The notes under the pieces are model-generated. The model saw only the letters and a program-made list of their open reading frames with translations, searched no databases and was not told the DNA's origin. From the NCBI GenBank assembly GCA_942486035.1, contig CALNXK010000031.1, positions 875,001 through 939,000 on the forward strand: a DNA stretch of 64,000 bases, given 5' to 3'. The DNA comes from Porites lobata (Eukaryota > Cnidaria > Anthozoa > Scleractinia > Poritidae). Numbering within the stretch: position 1 is the first letter of the stretch; every line of letters begins with the position of its first letter. Shown here in pieces: positions 36,201 through 51,200 of the stretch. The translations under genes and the position numbers were made by a program.

Positions 36201-39200
36201 TGGACACTTTTCGATACGCAGCTAATGAATTTTATTTGAAAATATATTTTTACTGTTTATTCCAGAGTGTTAACATAAGAATATTAAAAGCCTATTTGCA
36301 GTATAAAGTTAACGGTGCAGAGGGTCAACGAGGCATCGTTAATTGAAGTGACAACTTCAAGAAGTCGCGAGGACGTTAATGGGTTTCATAATTATTAGTC
36401 GTTTAGCCGGGGTGGTAAGCTAATAATATCCTGCTCAGTATTTCGGTAAGATTCCTGTTTTCAACCTTTAAAAGCTTTCTTGGCTTTCGGAAGTTTTTCC
36501 CCATTTTGTCGGCCATTCTTTAAGCGGGCGCGGGAACGTGAAGTAAAATTACGTAACGTTGTTTAAGAAGTTTGATTGGTCAGTTATCTTTTTTTCTTGT
36601 TCCAAATATGGTACTTTCGAAAGTGAATAATCACGAGCACCGGACAAAGCAAACATATGAGAGTTACACGTTTTTCTATCTGGATCATTTCGAGAATCAA
36701 TCTTTTTTAGCCCAACAACAGAGGATGAAATTATTACCATTGCTCAATCTTTTGCTTCCGGGAAAGCGGCTGGATATGATAATATTCCAATGTCTATAAT
36801 TAAGGAATCCATTCAAATCATTTCGGGACCTCTGGCTCACATTATGAATTTATCGATCGCTCATGGCGTTGTACCAGATCAAATGAAAATAGCTCGTGTG
36901 GTACCTCTGTTTAAAGCTGATGACCAGTCACTATTCACTAACTATAGGCCTGTCTCGGTTCTACCAAGCTTTTCAAAATTTCTAGAGAGAATCATCTATA
37001 ATCGTTTGTATGATTATTTAACGAATTTACATATTCTCTGTGATAACCAGTTCGGCTTCAGGAAAAACCACTCTACGACGCTTGCCTTGATTGATTTGCA
37101 TGAAAAATTTCATCTGCTATTGATCGTGGTGAATTAGCGGTTGGTGTTTTTTTAGATCTCTCGAAAGCTTTCGAGACAGTCAATCATTCCATCTTATTTG
37201 ATAAACTTGGACACTATGGTATACGTGGCTTGGCTCTGAAATGGATTAAGAGCTATTTTTCCAACAGACTTCAATTTGTAGAATACAATGGTTATGTTTC
37301 GTCTTGTGCTAACATCATGTGTGGCGTTCCCCAAGGTACTAAGGCCTTTGTTTTTTCGGCTCTACATCAACGATATAATCAACACGTCAACAATATTAGA
37401 ACTGATATTATTTGCCGATGATACAAACGTATTTGTGTCTCACAAGGATAAAGACTGCCTGACTAATATACTGAACGCTGAACTAAATAAGTTGTCAATA
37501 TGGTTTAGAGCTAACAGGCTTTCATTAAACTTGAAAAAAACCAAATTCATTGCATTTAAACCATCCCAAAAGCGTACAAATCAAACTATTCAACTTTTAA
37601 TTAATAGTCAAAAAATTGATCAAGTAAAAGAAACAGTTTTCCTGGGAGTAATCATGGACGAAAATTTAAATTGGAAATCTGAAATCTCACATGTCGCCAA
37701 TAAAGTTTCTAAATGCACAGGAATTATTCGTAAATCCAGTTTCTATTTATCCACGAAAACCTTACGAACACTATATTTTTCTCTAGTCTATCCATACCTT
37801 TTTTACTGCAACTTAGTTTGGGCCTCTACTTACAGAACTAACCTTATTCGTCTTGAGATTTTACAGAAACGAGTGATCAGAACTATAGCTAAAACCACTT
37901 TCGATGCACATACTGATCCAATCTTTCAAAATCTTGGTGTCTTAAAATTTCATGATATATACTTAATACAACTAGGCTTATTCATGTACTCCTATCAAAA
38001 CAATACTCTACCTTTAAAATTTCATTGTAAATTTACCTTACAAAGTCAAATTCATTCGTATAATACAAGAAACTCGTGTAAATTTCGTCTGCCTTTCTGT
38101 CGTACTCGAACCAAGCAATTTTCAGTTTTTTATCAAGGACCTAAATTTTACAACACCTTAAACACCAACATCATCAACGCTTCCTCACCTTTCTCCTTTA
38201 AAAGAGCACTTAAGGCATTTATTTGTAATAATTATTAGTATACTTCAACAAAAATCTTGGGAAAAAGCCTTTTAATATTCAACATTTGTACATGTAAACT
38301 TCCGTAATATTGATTAGTTTAATTTTTCACCTGATATTATACTGTACCCGTCGCCGTAATTTTTATGCCATCTTCGAAAAATTGTAATTGAGGAGGCCTA
38401 ATTAACATAAGCTCTATAGTTTCTTTTAGGCCTCCTCGCCATCTCTTCCTACATTTTTTTTTTTTCCTTTTGGCATCTTTAAGTAATGTAATTGTGTGGC
38501 AAATAAATAAAAATACCTAAAAAAATACCTAATACCCCTTATGAGTTTCTGGTTATAGCTAGTCGCTCTTATGGTTCTTTTCTTTTGTGTGCTGGTGTCA
38601 GTTGCCTGAATGCTAGGTGAGCTGGGAAAGACGTGGATGTCGTTTCGTGACCTGAGGGACGTACTAATGTGGGTAAATCTGTATAAAATTCTAGGTGTGA
38701 AAACGACGTTCTTTGCTTTTAGCGCCATTAAACTGGTCCTCTAGTCCTCGTTTTGCTGCCTTGCCTGGAGATTAGGGTGGGGTGGGCTGACATTTATGCT
38801 TTTAGTAATGTGAATGAAGGTGAAATGGTGTCGATGATTGTTTATTTGTTATACCCCTTTGTTGACTTGGGTGACTCTTCTGTTTTAAACAAACAGGGGT
38901 GAATCTGGATCAACAGCTTTCGTCGCCACACGGTATTTACCTCGAGGCGGTGACATCAAAGACGGAGTGGTAGTAAAGCAGCTTAATTCATCTTATTTTT
39001 GGTCTCCTGTGGAAAAGACGGATTTTTCCATTGGTGTGGTTATACCTGTTGCCCATGAAAACGAGGTGTTAAACGCTCTACAAATTCCCGAAGGTAAGGC
39101 TGGTTTCAATTTGACAAGGTTAGCTCGTCATCGTTTTGCAATTCCCTTCTTGTCTCATGATGATAGTCCAGGTCTTAAAGGAAGAGTATCCCGCTCCGTG

Positions 39201-42200
39201 AACACTTCGGCCAATCTATTTTTTCATTTTTCTAACAAAAACGGAAAAAGGAGATGTTACTGATCCTTACCATATTTACATATTTTAAAGTACGGGAAAA
39301 AAAATAGGAGAAAAGAAAATGGTCAGGAAAATTGATCATTTTTTCGTTTTGGCTAATTTTGAAGTTAAATTCAAAAATACAAAAAATACTGTAAACGGCT
39401 AAAAGCGATATTTTGCTATTTTTTATGTTGTGCTATTGTTAGAAAATGAGAAAAATGAAATAATCTCCAATTCCTAACACTTTTTTCTCTTTTTTCGTTT
39501 TTCGCAAAAAATAGAAAAACGGAAAAATGAAAAAAAAATTATATTTATTCGCACCATTTTTTCATTTTTTCCATTGTGTTAAAAAAATGAAGAATAGAAA
39601 AATAGCATACCTATCGCCCAATTTTCCATAATGACAAGTGTGGCGTGCAATTTTCTATTTTTCCTTTTTTTGTAATAAATAGAAAAACTTTAAAACGATA
39701 CACCCTCTCAGACAGTTTTTCATTTTTATTTTGTTGAAAAATGGCGCAGAAAAGTGAGAATATTTAACAGTGAAGAGAAGAAAAACCTAATTCGTATCCA
39801 CTTTCCACTGACCAATTTGGTTAGAAGATTTACACAGGGTCGGTGGAGATGAAGGGGGATTTAGGGGGGGAGGGGCTTTAGTTTTCGAGATGCGGACGTA
39901 TTTCCATTCGCTTTTGAAGTTGATTAACTTTTCTCGCTTCCCTGAAGGTTCAGAGTTTTCGTTAGTCGACTGTGGATGAAAGCGGCGCGGGAAAACCGTA
40001 CCGCACCGGCCGTGGAAATGAAGAATATTAGAAAGGGTACGAGGGAGGCGGAGAAGGCGTGAAAATTGGTACGGGAAAGGAGGGGTTTAACTCAACGGTT
40101 TTCATGCCAGCAACACTATGGTCCCAGCACAAAAAAAGCGTTTCGTGAGAGTGATTAAGGGTAAGGAGCTAAGAAGAAGGTTGTTGAACAGACACATGCA
40201 CAAAATAAATAAAGAGCACGCCAGTAAAGACGTCAGACCCTTTTAAATGAAACAGATGCTTAAAAGTAGACTGCTTAGCGTGCCGAAACAACGGATCTTG
40301 CCGCAAAACGGGTGTTTTAGGATTGCAAGAGTAAATATATATATTGAATTAATATTATGAAGAAGAAACATCACGAGGCGCCTAGTATACACTCGCGGGA
40401 GAGAACATCTTAACGCTCTGGCCCCGTACATTTTTTTAAACGTTGGATAGCGACGGTTCACCGGATAGGCAATATCCAGGAGCTTGATAATTTTTTATAT
40501 ATTTTAGGGAAACCAATTGCGTTGTCCACTGGATAGTTATTTATCCAGCGGAATATGAGCGGATAGCGTTATCCACCTTTTAAGCAACTCAGCCCTGGAA
40601 AGACGAGAGCAAAATTTGCTAATGTCGTGAAACCCATGCGACAAGTACGGGGAAACGTTCCACAGTCTGAATGTAACAGGAACACTTTATGGTGACGCAG
40701 TGTTAGAACAGGTCACAGAGTGATTCCTAAGTAATGAGGTAAAGGAATCAGCTAATCAAATCCAAAAGTGAATGAAACTACGTTCGCATTCCAGAACTAA
40801 AGCGCCCCCACCAGCCCTTCCCATCCCACGTCTCCGCCGACCCTGTGTAAATCATCTAAGAAAATTAGTGAGTCGAAAGTGGATTAGGTTTATCTTTTAT
40901 TTATTGGTAAATGTTCATGATTTGTCATTTTTCTTTGCTATTTTTCATTAAACAGAAGACGAAAAATTGTCCGTTTTTGTTTGTTTGTTTTCTGTTTAGT
41001 GAAAAAATGGAAAAATTATTCGGAACACTTGTCATTTTTTTCATTTTTCTTATTAAAATGGAATTATGGAAAATTAGGTGATAGGTACGCCATTTTTCTA
41101 CTTTTTCATTTTTTGAACAAAATGGAAAAAATGGTGCGAATAAATATCATTTTTTTCATTTTTCTGTATGTTCTATTTTTTGGGAAAAACGGAAAAATAG
41201 AAAAATGATCTAGGACTCGAAGATTATTTCATTTCATTTTTCTCTTTTTCTAACGATAGCAAAAATTAAAAAATAGCAAAATATCGCTTTTAGTTGTTTA
41301 CAGTATTTTTTGTATTTCTGACGCGGACTTCAAAATTAGAAAAATGAAAAAATGATCAATTTTCCTGACCATTTTCTTTTTTTTCTATTTTTGTCTGTGC
41401 TTTAAAATATGTAAATATGATAAGGGTAAGTGACATTTCCTTTTTCTGTTTTTGTTGGAAAAATGAAAAATTAGATTGGCCGAAGTGTGCACGGACCTAT
41501 CCCGTTACTGCGCGTCCACCAAACTTTGATTTTTGGGCAGGATGTCGCGAAATCAAAAGATGCGAGGAGAGTAAGAGAACCTTGAAAAATCCGTTTGCAT
41601 CGCGCTTGGCCAAGTTCAATAATACACTAAAACTTCTCAGGATTACAGATCAATGATATATTGTTCCTGATTTGGGCCAAATCTGGATTTTCTGGCGTTA
41701 CTTTTTTTGCCTTTGGCCGGAGGACCAAACGATGGGAAGCGCTTTGATCCCGATTGAAGGCTTATTTCTTCTGCTACTTCCATACTAAAGCTCAGATAAT
41801 TGTGAAAGGAATACGGAGAAGTGAAACAGCAACAATAAAGACTGTAAGAAAGAAACCAATGAGACATTGATGTGACTGAGGAGATCTTGTGGAGGGGAGC
41901 TTCTTGAAGCAGAATGTTTTGCAACGACGCGTTAGTAAACTTTTAAATGAATCTCCCTACGGTCGACAAAATCAAACAACCAGGCGCTACATGTTCAGAA
42001 AAACTAGTTCCATGAAATCATAATATAATTTTTGACTAACCTTTACGATGATTCATAGCGTTGAGATTGCATTTTTATTTTTGTCTTTCCGACGTTTGAG
42101 GCTAGAACGCGAGCAAATCAGGCAGACATTACTGGACTTGGAACAACTGACCTCTGACACGTGTTTCACATTAGAAAATCTGTTTTTAAAGCGAGCGGAA

Positions 42201-45200
42201 AGAGATTTTCGGATCGCGAGGCGGCCCTGCTAACGATAAAATCGCGATGAGTCTTCGTGCAGCGAGCCAAATTTTGAATAACAAGAAAGATTTCTTCGAA
42301 AGTCTAAAATATTGCTTGAGAATATATTAAAACAACAAATCTCCGTCGGCGGTGCGGTCCGGAAGGAAATCTTGTTGAGTCAATATGACAGTTCTATTGT
42401 CTTTTGAAGAAAAAACAGATGACGCTCGCGCGTGCGCATAATCGGGACACTGTCTCTTTAAGGCCAAATATCAGTTTGTCAGTTGTACTAGTTGTGAGAC
42501 GCTTGGTGCTCATGGTTCATTATTATAATTGCTGTTTTTGACTTCATTTATTTAGGTTATACATTCAACTATCATCGAATAGACTTGGATCCGCCACAAA
42601 ATCGTTGCTTGCATTTTGGAAAGATTGTAACTAGCGGTGCGTATAATTTACATGTAATGTTATGTAACTTGTAAATAAGAATTACTTTGGACAGTTTTAA
42701 TCTGTTTTAGTATATACACACTCAGTGATCTTGGTAATTCATGCAATCTGATCGGTTAGCTATCTCGGATTATGACGTTACATTAATCGCGCTAGGCGGT
42801 GAATAATATATAGATTTAGCCAAGGCTAAAAGCGAAGCTACCATTAATAAATTTGTAATTTCACTCAAACAATAAACTTGTATTCCACAAATCATTTCAC
42901 TTTAGAGCACATTCATGTGACTTTTGTTTTGAGGGATTAAGGCTAAGTGATTTGAGAGAAAAATAATTTGCAAACAGTCCAAGAGTGCACCAAACCTTAC
43001 ATCGAGTTGGCGCGTGGCCTTTATATGTACACCCCAAAAATAGCAATCATCTTCGATCACATTTAACGTCCATAATGACTCTTGATCACAGTAGATTAGG
43101 CCTGGAAAACAAATACTTGGAAAGCAAATCCGGCAGAATTTTTTCCCGTTTGACAAGTTTGCTTTACAAAATCTTGCTAACAAATCTGGGGGCGTATAAA
43201 CCAACCTTTTATACTTTTTATACATCACATCTGACAGTCTGAGATGAAGCTGCAGTACTATGAGGCGGTGTTTTTATCATACAGACCTCAGACAGAATGT
43301 TGTATTTCACAGTTTTGAAATATAAATTGCACTCATTCAATATTCAGGGGACGATCGAAGCACGCGTGGGCTTTTAGCGAAACCGCTAAAAAAATTTCCA
43401 AAATCACCTATATAACGGCCAGCCAGTTGCAAGCTGTGGAGTGTTTGAATGAACATTAATAGAGTTACACTTCAACATAATAAAGAATTTATTGTGTTTT
43501 TTTTTTATTTAATGGTTTTATAACGATGTGTAAGCGTTTAATACGCGCGACGTTTTGAGTACTCCTGCAAGGTAATGTTCATGAACGACTGAAAACATTA
43601 ACGCCAAATTGCAAGAGAGACTACTAACAATCAATAAAAGAAATATAATCCGGTGAAACATTTACAGAGACAACAATTTTCATTCACGAAGACAATTAAG
43701 TATTAATAAAGTGTCTCTAAGAATCCTGAGTCTTTATGCTTAAAGCCTAAGTTTATGTTTTAAAGCCTCCTTCCCGGTGTTTGCTGTTTTCAAAGATTAA
43801 CTCGAGGCGAGAAAATTGCTCAAAGCTTTCTTTCTACAGCCAAAATAAAAACGCAACGTTTTTTCTTTCTATTTGCGGTGAGAAAATATCGACTAAAGAC
43901 TTTTTAAACTTCTGCAAGCTTAAATCAAACCTCATACTATATCACAGGTTGAAAAAGGTGTTTCCGTTTCCGTTTTTGTAACGGTTACCTCACGGAAACT
44001 TGATTATCCGCAGACGGAATTGTAACTAACCGTTGCGGGAAACACGTGTATCCGTCATGTTTCAGTTTCTGCGGACACGCTTAAACGCATCCCTTATACT
44101 CGCGTTTCCGTCAGGTTTACTCTTGCGGAAACGCTAACTGCCGTCATGTTTCCGCAGCTCGTAAATTCAGAGGATACTCAATTATCCGTTGAGTTCCCGG
44201 AACAATGAATGCGGAAACTCAGTTTGATCGGTTTACTTTCTGCAGCCTTCATGTTTCCCCAGATTCCACTTTCGGTGGATTATTCACTGGATTTCCTAAA
44301 TGTGTTAACTTTACTTAACCATCCAGTTTCGAATCATATGTTCATTCTATCCGATATATAAAAAAGTGGACGTTTGTGCGACAACTATGGCGTTCCGTTG
44401 CGGACAAAATTATACCGATAGTAAAAACATGTTGAAAACATAATACGTAAGTCGAAACTTGTAAAATACATCGAATTCAATAAAAAATATGAGTCGAGAT
44501 TTGCAAAATATATGTTCACGAACGAAACAAAAAACACGAGTTGAAATTTTGAAATTTGAGTCGAAAAATAAAGCGCGAGTCGAGTTGGAAAAAAAATTCG
44601 AGTCGAGAAAGAGAGAACGCTGACCAGTTGTGTTGTCTATCGATGTCTTCACTTAACCGATACCATACGAAAACATCCGTTTCTCCTCGCTCTTCGTCGC
44701 TGGGGCCGTTTCGCGCGGAATTCAGGTTCTTGTAATTCCACTCGGATGTCATTTCATTAGTTCCTCTTAGCTTCCTCTTGTTGTAGAGTCGGTAAAAAAC
44801 ACTAAAACCAACACTACAGCAATTTAATATTAATTGTTGCAACGAACAGATCACTTTTTTTGATAAAAAGGCATAATCATGTTACCGTTTCTGATGAAAT
44901 TGGTCAACTGAAATCGCAGTGTCAGACAGTATACACTGAAGCAATAACTCGAACCTCCGCTTACTCGAACTGTTTTTCCTTAACTTCAGAATTCGAGTTA
45001 CCGTGCCCAAGCGGACAAAGGAATCAAGGGAATTTCCTCTTTTGTTAACACACGGTCTCACTACGGTATAGATGTCAGGACTGTTACCCCCTTTCTGTTG
45101 GACAATCACACCCGAAGATTATTGGACTTACTGTTATGGTTGGTTTGTAAATTTTTGTTAGAGTGTAGAACTCAGGTATTCTAGGTTGATTGGGTGTTTG

Positions 45201-48200
45201 ACATTTGCCATTTTCTCGTCATTTCATCGTTATGTTTTTCACGGTGTAGATCCATAATTAATTATGCGCTTGACATTGCTGTGCGTTTCTTTCAACATTG
45301 GTTCAACGACAGGTTTGTAGTTATGTTCGTCGTCGATTTGTATTTGACCTTCTCTTATTTTGTCAGTTTTGTTCGTGTCTACTGTAGTGATTCCCTTGTC
45401 CGCTTGATGTCGATGCCGCACGTCAGTGTTTTGCTTTAATTCTTTTTAACGCTTGTCGGTCTTTGCGTGACAGGTTATGTTTTGGCTTTGTTGTTTGTAT
45501 CTCTGTCAGTTGAGATTTAACCTCTCTCGAGGGCTTCTAATGGTTGAACCGGTGGGTTCCAGTCCGATTTAACGTAGAAAGGGTGAACTTCCCTATTTCT
45601 AAACAACCGTAAGTCTCACAATATCTTGACGGCAGAGTTGCAAGTGTCCTTTTGTGCTTGTCAAGGCGCCGAAATAAGAATTCTGAACTGTCATTTTAAT
45701 GAAGCTGAACTAAGCAGCCTTTCCAAGTCCTCGATAAGTCTACCAAGAGAGAAGAAAAAATCTACAATATTTGGTAGCCAACAAACCACTACTTTGGATC
45801 GAAGCCTCGTATCGGTGAAGTGAAGACATCGATTGACAACACAACTGGTCAGCGTTCTCTCTTTCTCGAATCGAGTATTTTTTTTTTCAACTCGACTCGC
45901 ATTTTTTTCGACTCAAATTTCAAAATTTCGACTCGTGTTTTTTTTTCGTTCGTGAACATATATTTTGCAAATCTCGACTCATATTTTTTATTGCATTCGA
46001 TGTATTTTACAAGTTTCGACTTAAGTATTATGTTTTCAATATGTTTTTACTATCAGTATAATTTTGTCCGCAACGGAACGCCATAGACAACCCTGGACCG
46101 TTTTTTGCATCCACAATGACCCATTTTCGCTGATACACACAAATCAAGAAGAGTCATATTTAGGTGCATTTTTGGTATTAAAGTTTTTATTAAAATAATT
46201 CTCTCTCCATTTTCATATAATATGTACATATGTATATTAAATATTTTCACAATAAAAAAGAAACTCCTTACAATGTATTTCTATTTTCTATATCCAAAAC
46301 TGTAACTTTTCCATTTCAATAGGCCACTTCCGAGTTCCAAAAACCCTCACTTTCAAAATGAGGCTAGGTGCGCAACCTTTCTTGTGAAAATGAGTTTTAT
46401 TTGCATGAGAATGAAAAATGATTTAAATATCAAGAGCTGAGCACCTAGCTACCCTCGTTTTGAAACAGAGGCCCGGGGGAACTCGGCAATGGCCTATTAA
46501 ATAATCCTTTTAGAATTGACAAAATTCAAAATTTTTTCATTGAAATGATTAAATTAACATCATAATTATACAGTCTAACCTCTTCTTATGGACACTTGTA
46601 TGAGACAGATAGTTTGTTTGGTCCCAGAAATGCCAAAAATCATACATTCCCTACCTCTATAATACGGACACCTCTGTAAAGCGGACACTTGGTTCTGTCC
46701 CTTTGGTGTCCGTATTAAAGAGGTTGACTATGTAATAATTAATTTCTTTCTTGCGTGCGAGATTTTCAGAGACACTTCAACGGAAATGGACGTTAAAACC
46801 TGCCAATTTAAAGAAACACATCGACAATTTTTATGTTCTGTGCTCTTATCGACCACTGGAATGAAGTCAAAAAGTTCAAGAAGTCTGTGCAGTGAAAGCA
46901 ATTAGCCTGCAGTGTCGATTTGCATTTGTTTTTGTTTTTACGTTCATTTTGTTCACGCAGGTAAAACCGTTGTTAAATTTGCCCCATTGGCATTTTTGGA
47001 CCCTTACAGTTACATTGGCATGAACGAAACCACAGCTGACGTGAGAAAACTGCACGATTTTATGATGGGAAAAACTACTACGAGTGACTATCAAAAGTTG
47101 AGACCAGGCATCCGTGACACCGTCATCGCTACCTGGAAGGCGGAAAAACTGTGGCTACGTGATAAAACTGAGCTTACTCAATACTTGGTTTGGCGATACA
47201 TTGGAACAGCCAATGGAGTTTTTAGAGCGACTCCAGGTGCCGTGGAGCAAAAAAGCTACGACCACAGGCATAGGCCATGGTAAGTATGTGTTTGATATGA
47301 GATGCGTTTACTCATAAGTGTATAATGTACACTGTCGATAGATTGGCTTATTTAGCACGGTAAATCTGAACCAACTCACATTTGTCCTTATAGCCTGAGA
47401 ATAAAATGGGTGAAAGACTGGTTTCAGCTCTGTACATCTACCAGCAGTCTATAGCCCGAGTTGAATACCGCACTTTTTTTTAACATTCGGTTACCGATGT
47501 GCCGGCAGCATCTAAGTATAAAATAGGTCATTGAAACAACGAAAAAAGAACACAACGTAACAAAGAAAAAGGAACACCGTTGAACGTCCGCTAGGGGGTC
47601 ACCTGTGAAGCGAAGACCGAGACTCGTACCCAGTCGCTATTTAATTGTTTTTTGGGGATGAGAGAAGATTGGGGATTAGGTTGAGGCGCGCGCGGGGTGT
47701 CATGGGAAGGAAGGAAGAAGGAAAATAGCGACTGGCAGATTTCGTTCGCTAGAGACGTGCAGGTCGTTTTTTTAAAGATAACGGCACTTTTCTGGTATTT
47801 TTTTTCTCAATATCCTTTGTGACGTCTATTTATTTATTATTAACAATAAAAAAGTTAGCAAAAAGTATTTTTATGCCTTTTCTGGCGTCTTAGTTGTTTC
47901 GCCGGCATGGCTTGTGCGCGGGAAGCTAACGAATTCCCGGCCAAAGCATTTGCGATCTCGATGGTTCTTTTTATAGTGAACTGTGGATTGAAGGTTGGTA
48001 ATTCTTTTCTCTATATTTTTTCTCGTTTTCTCTCTTTTACAGAGATTCTACATACGTTTGACTTCTTATGTTTGCGCTTCTTCTATAGCTTAACCGATTT
48101 GTTTTTGTGCGCCAGTGAAACCAAAAAAAACAACAACAACAAGGAGGGTTTCTATTTTTTCAGACGACAAGGAAACATTTATGAAACGTGGTAAACACGA

Positions 48201-51200
48201 ATTGACTCCCTCGTCGTAAGCTGCACCTCAGCCAAGAAAAAAGCGTTAGAAGAAAGACGCTTGATATTCAAGATCAGAACGCCGTCAACGATTCTGTAAA
48301 GAGTCAGTATAATTTTAATAACAGCATGTGTTCAGTCCATCAAGCTGTTAAAAAATATTTACATTTAACCATCTCATTATTTACCCACCAATGCATTACT
48401 ATTGCACTGCATAATATAAGCTGTCGAATGTTTTTAAGAATACTGTTAAGAAAAGGAATATTTTTGCATTAGGAAATTTATACTATTAACTGTCTGCTAT
48501 TCCTTAAGAGTGGAAATGTGCCAGCACTTTCATCTTTTCTGCTAACGGGAAAAAAATAGTTACTCTTAAGCTCCCTCGATGTGTTATAATTAAGCATCTT
48601 CAACTATTGAAATAAATTGAAACAAAGTTTATGACCGTCAAGAGCTGTTATCAGTTCCCTTTATCTCCTCCACTGGTTCATAACTGTTTCCTAAAAATAG
48701 ACTTTAAGGTAAACCATTCTCACTAAGGTCTGTTGAAAATTGACCTAAATGTCCTCTTTTTAATAACTCAGAAGACAAAAAAAAAAAAAAATGGCACACA
48801 GTAGGCCTACCTGTTAATGTTTTTTAATTCCTTAGTTATCTCTTTCCTTTAATTCACAGAAGATTTAAGTCTTGGTAGTGTTGTGAATTGTTTCCTAAGT
48901 TAAAGCTTTTGTAATCATCTTTTGGTAATGCCCCTTTGTACTTTCTAAAAAAAAATTGTGAAGAGAACCTACCATTCTGTTTAATAATTTTAACATCTTC
49001 CAGTTTGCCTACCCTCTATTTCCTTGGTTACCTTTTGAGCTCCTGGGCTCAGTTGTTCGAACGCCGGTTAGCACTAACCCGGGGTTAAATTTTAACCCGG
49101 CTTTCTTTTTCTTGTTATCAAAAGCACTCTCTCGGATAATTTTCTCTATTCTTTTTAGAGTATTCAATCATCAAATTGTAGGCAAAAAGAATTAAACTGA
49201 ATTTGAATTTTAAGCTCTAATATCTGAGTTCAAAGTTCGCACTAACCCTGGGTTATCTTAACCAAGCTTCGAGCAACCCGGCCCTGATGAAACAAGACTT
49301 TCAAATTTTGTCAGCATGGGATGCTTATTGGTTTTTATGGATGAGCTCATCATTATTTTTAGCAATTAATGAGTAAGAGTAATTAATGAGTAGGCTGCCT
49401 AATTCTTCATATCCTACGAAAGCCGAATTCATTAATTGATTTATTATTCATTCAAAATAATTCCTAGTTTAAAAACAAGCTAAAACATGTTTACCTTCTT
49501 CAATGTCAAGTTCACCTCGATAAGGGCTGTTTAGAAGAGAAAGGGCTGTTCAGGTCTGCAAATATACTCCAAATAGCAAATTTTGTCCATCGAGTTGTCT
49601 TCTTGCTATGTTTTTAGACAATAAATCGTCGTGAAACGAGTAAAATGTTCTGCAGAATGTTCTGCTATTTTTGTTTTCACAACCAAAACAACTCAACCTC
49701 GTCCTCAGGTCCTCTCGGTAACGGTGTCTTAACCTGCGAGAATGCTGCACTTTTGACATCATTGGTTCATTAAACACAAAATTCTTCCAAATTTGGTCAT
49801 CAGTAGCTGGTTGTGGTGAATTATGCATGTGCTTTTGGCTAATCAGAATCGGGGAAATATTTTGAATGAGTAATAAACTACATTAATGGTCATTAAAAAA
49901 AATTACAAAAAAACTGGTTGTGGTCCTCCATATTCTCAGTGATGGCAAGAAAAAACATTGGAAGTGAGGGGTGATTTGATTGCTATAAAGATTGAAGAGA
50001 GAGCAAGCTGAATTTATCAGGAAGTGGGCGGGGGGGGCAGTTAATATCCAATTAAATGACTCTCAAGAAAGAGACAGAAGAAATATTAAAAAAATGTCAC
50101 CCAAGCGGGTGGCTGCCCAGCTACAGGTAAGACCACTTGGATGACCAAGTCAAGCTACAAAATAATTTAGTCAACATGAAAATTTTCATTTTATTGAAAA
50201 ATATTAGACTAATAATAATCAGCAAAACACCCGACCCCTTTAATCTAAAACTAGGTTAGCAAGAATTAACCTTGAACACTCCCTAAAAATTCTTCTAAAT
50301 GGCCATTTATAGGGAAATAGGAACATGCAAGACCAAAAAAGATCATGAAAAAGAACAATGATTTTAATTATTTAGGTACTTTTACTTTAATATTTTGGCC
50401 AAATTATACAAAAGACTACAAGTAGTGACAGGAAAACCTTAAACAGTAGCTATGTCTCTCACTGAAGGGTTACCTAAAGTTCACAATAATTAAACAGCTA
50501 ATAAAGTCATAAATACTTCAACAAGTGGAAAATATGTACAATAATTAATATTGAAATTTGAAAAGTAATTAAAAACTGCAAGCCCAAAACCAGTTCCGAG
50601 TAATTTAAAACCAAGCAAGAGATGTAAGGAATAATAAATGAGAGGCTTTGATCATGGACATGTACTATACAAACATGAAGAGTAACCAATGGTGAGGAAA
50701 TGGCTGCATTTATAATGTCCTGATGCCATTGCCGCAAAGCCCAATGTTTAACAATGGATAATAGATGAAGTAGTTTCATGTATTTTACATATAGTTAGAA
50801 ATTTAAGTTTAATAGGGTCACCTTTACCCCCTGTTCCACTTTTCCCAGAAGGCAAAACAAAAATTGAATAATTTTACTCCTGTTCCTTAGGTTTGTCAGT
50901 TGTTTATAAACTACTGTTCTGTTATCCATTGGTCATTAAACTTGTCATGACAAGTTTCTATTAAAAAAAGGCCAAACCCTTTCCCTTTCTTCTACTATTC
51001 AGCCTAGCCTAGTAAAAATATGAGTTTGATGCCTCTTGAAATGTCATCATTTACTGAACTCAAGATGACTTTTTGGAATACTGTGTCTATGTTGAACTAC
51101 AAAAAAATAGAAACTAACACAAGCTTAATATAAGTTTTGCAGCTTTCGTCAGTGTCTCCGCTATAATTTTGATTTGTAAATTTAATTAATGGCTGGTTAA

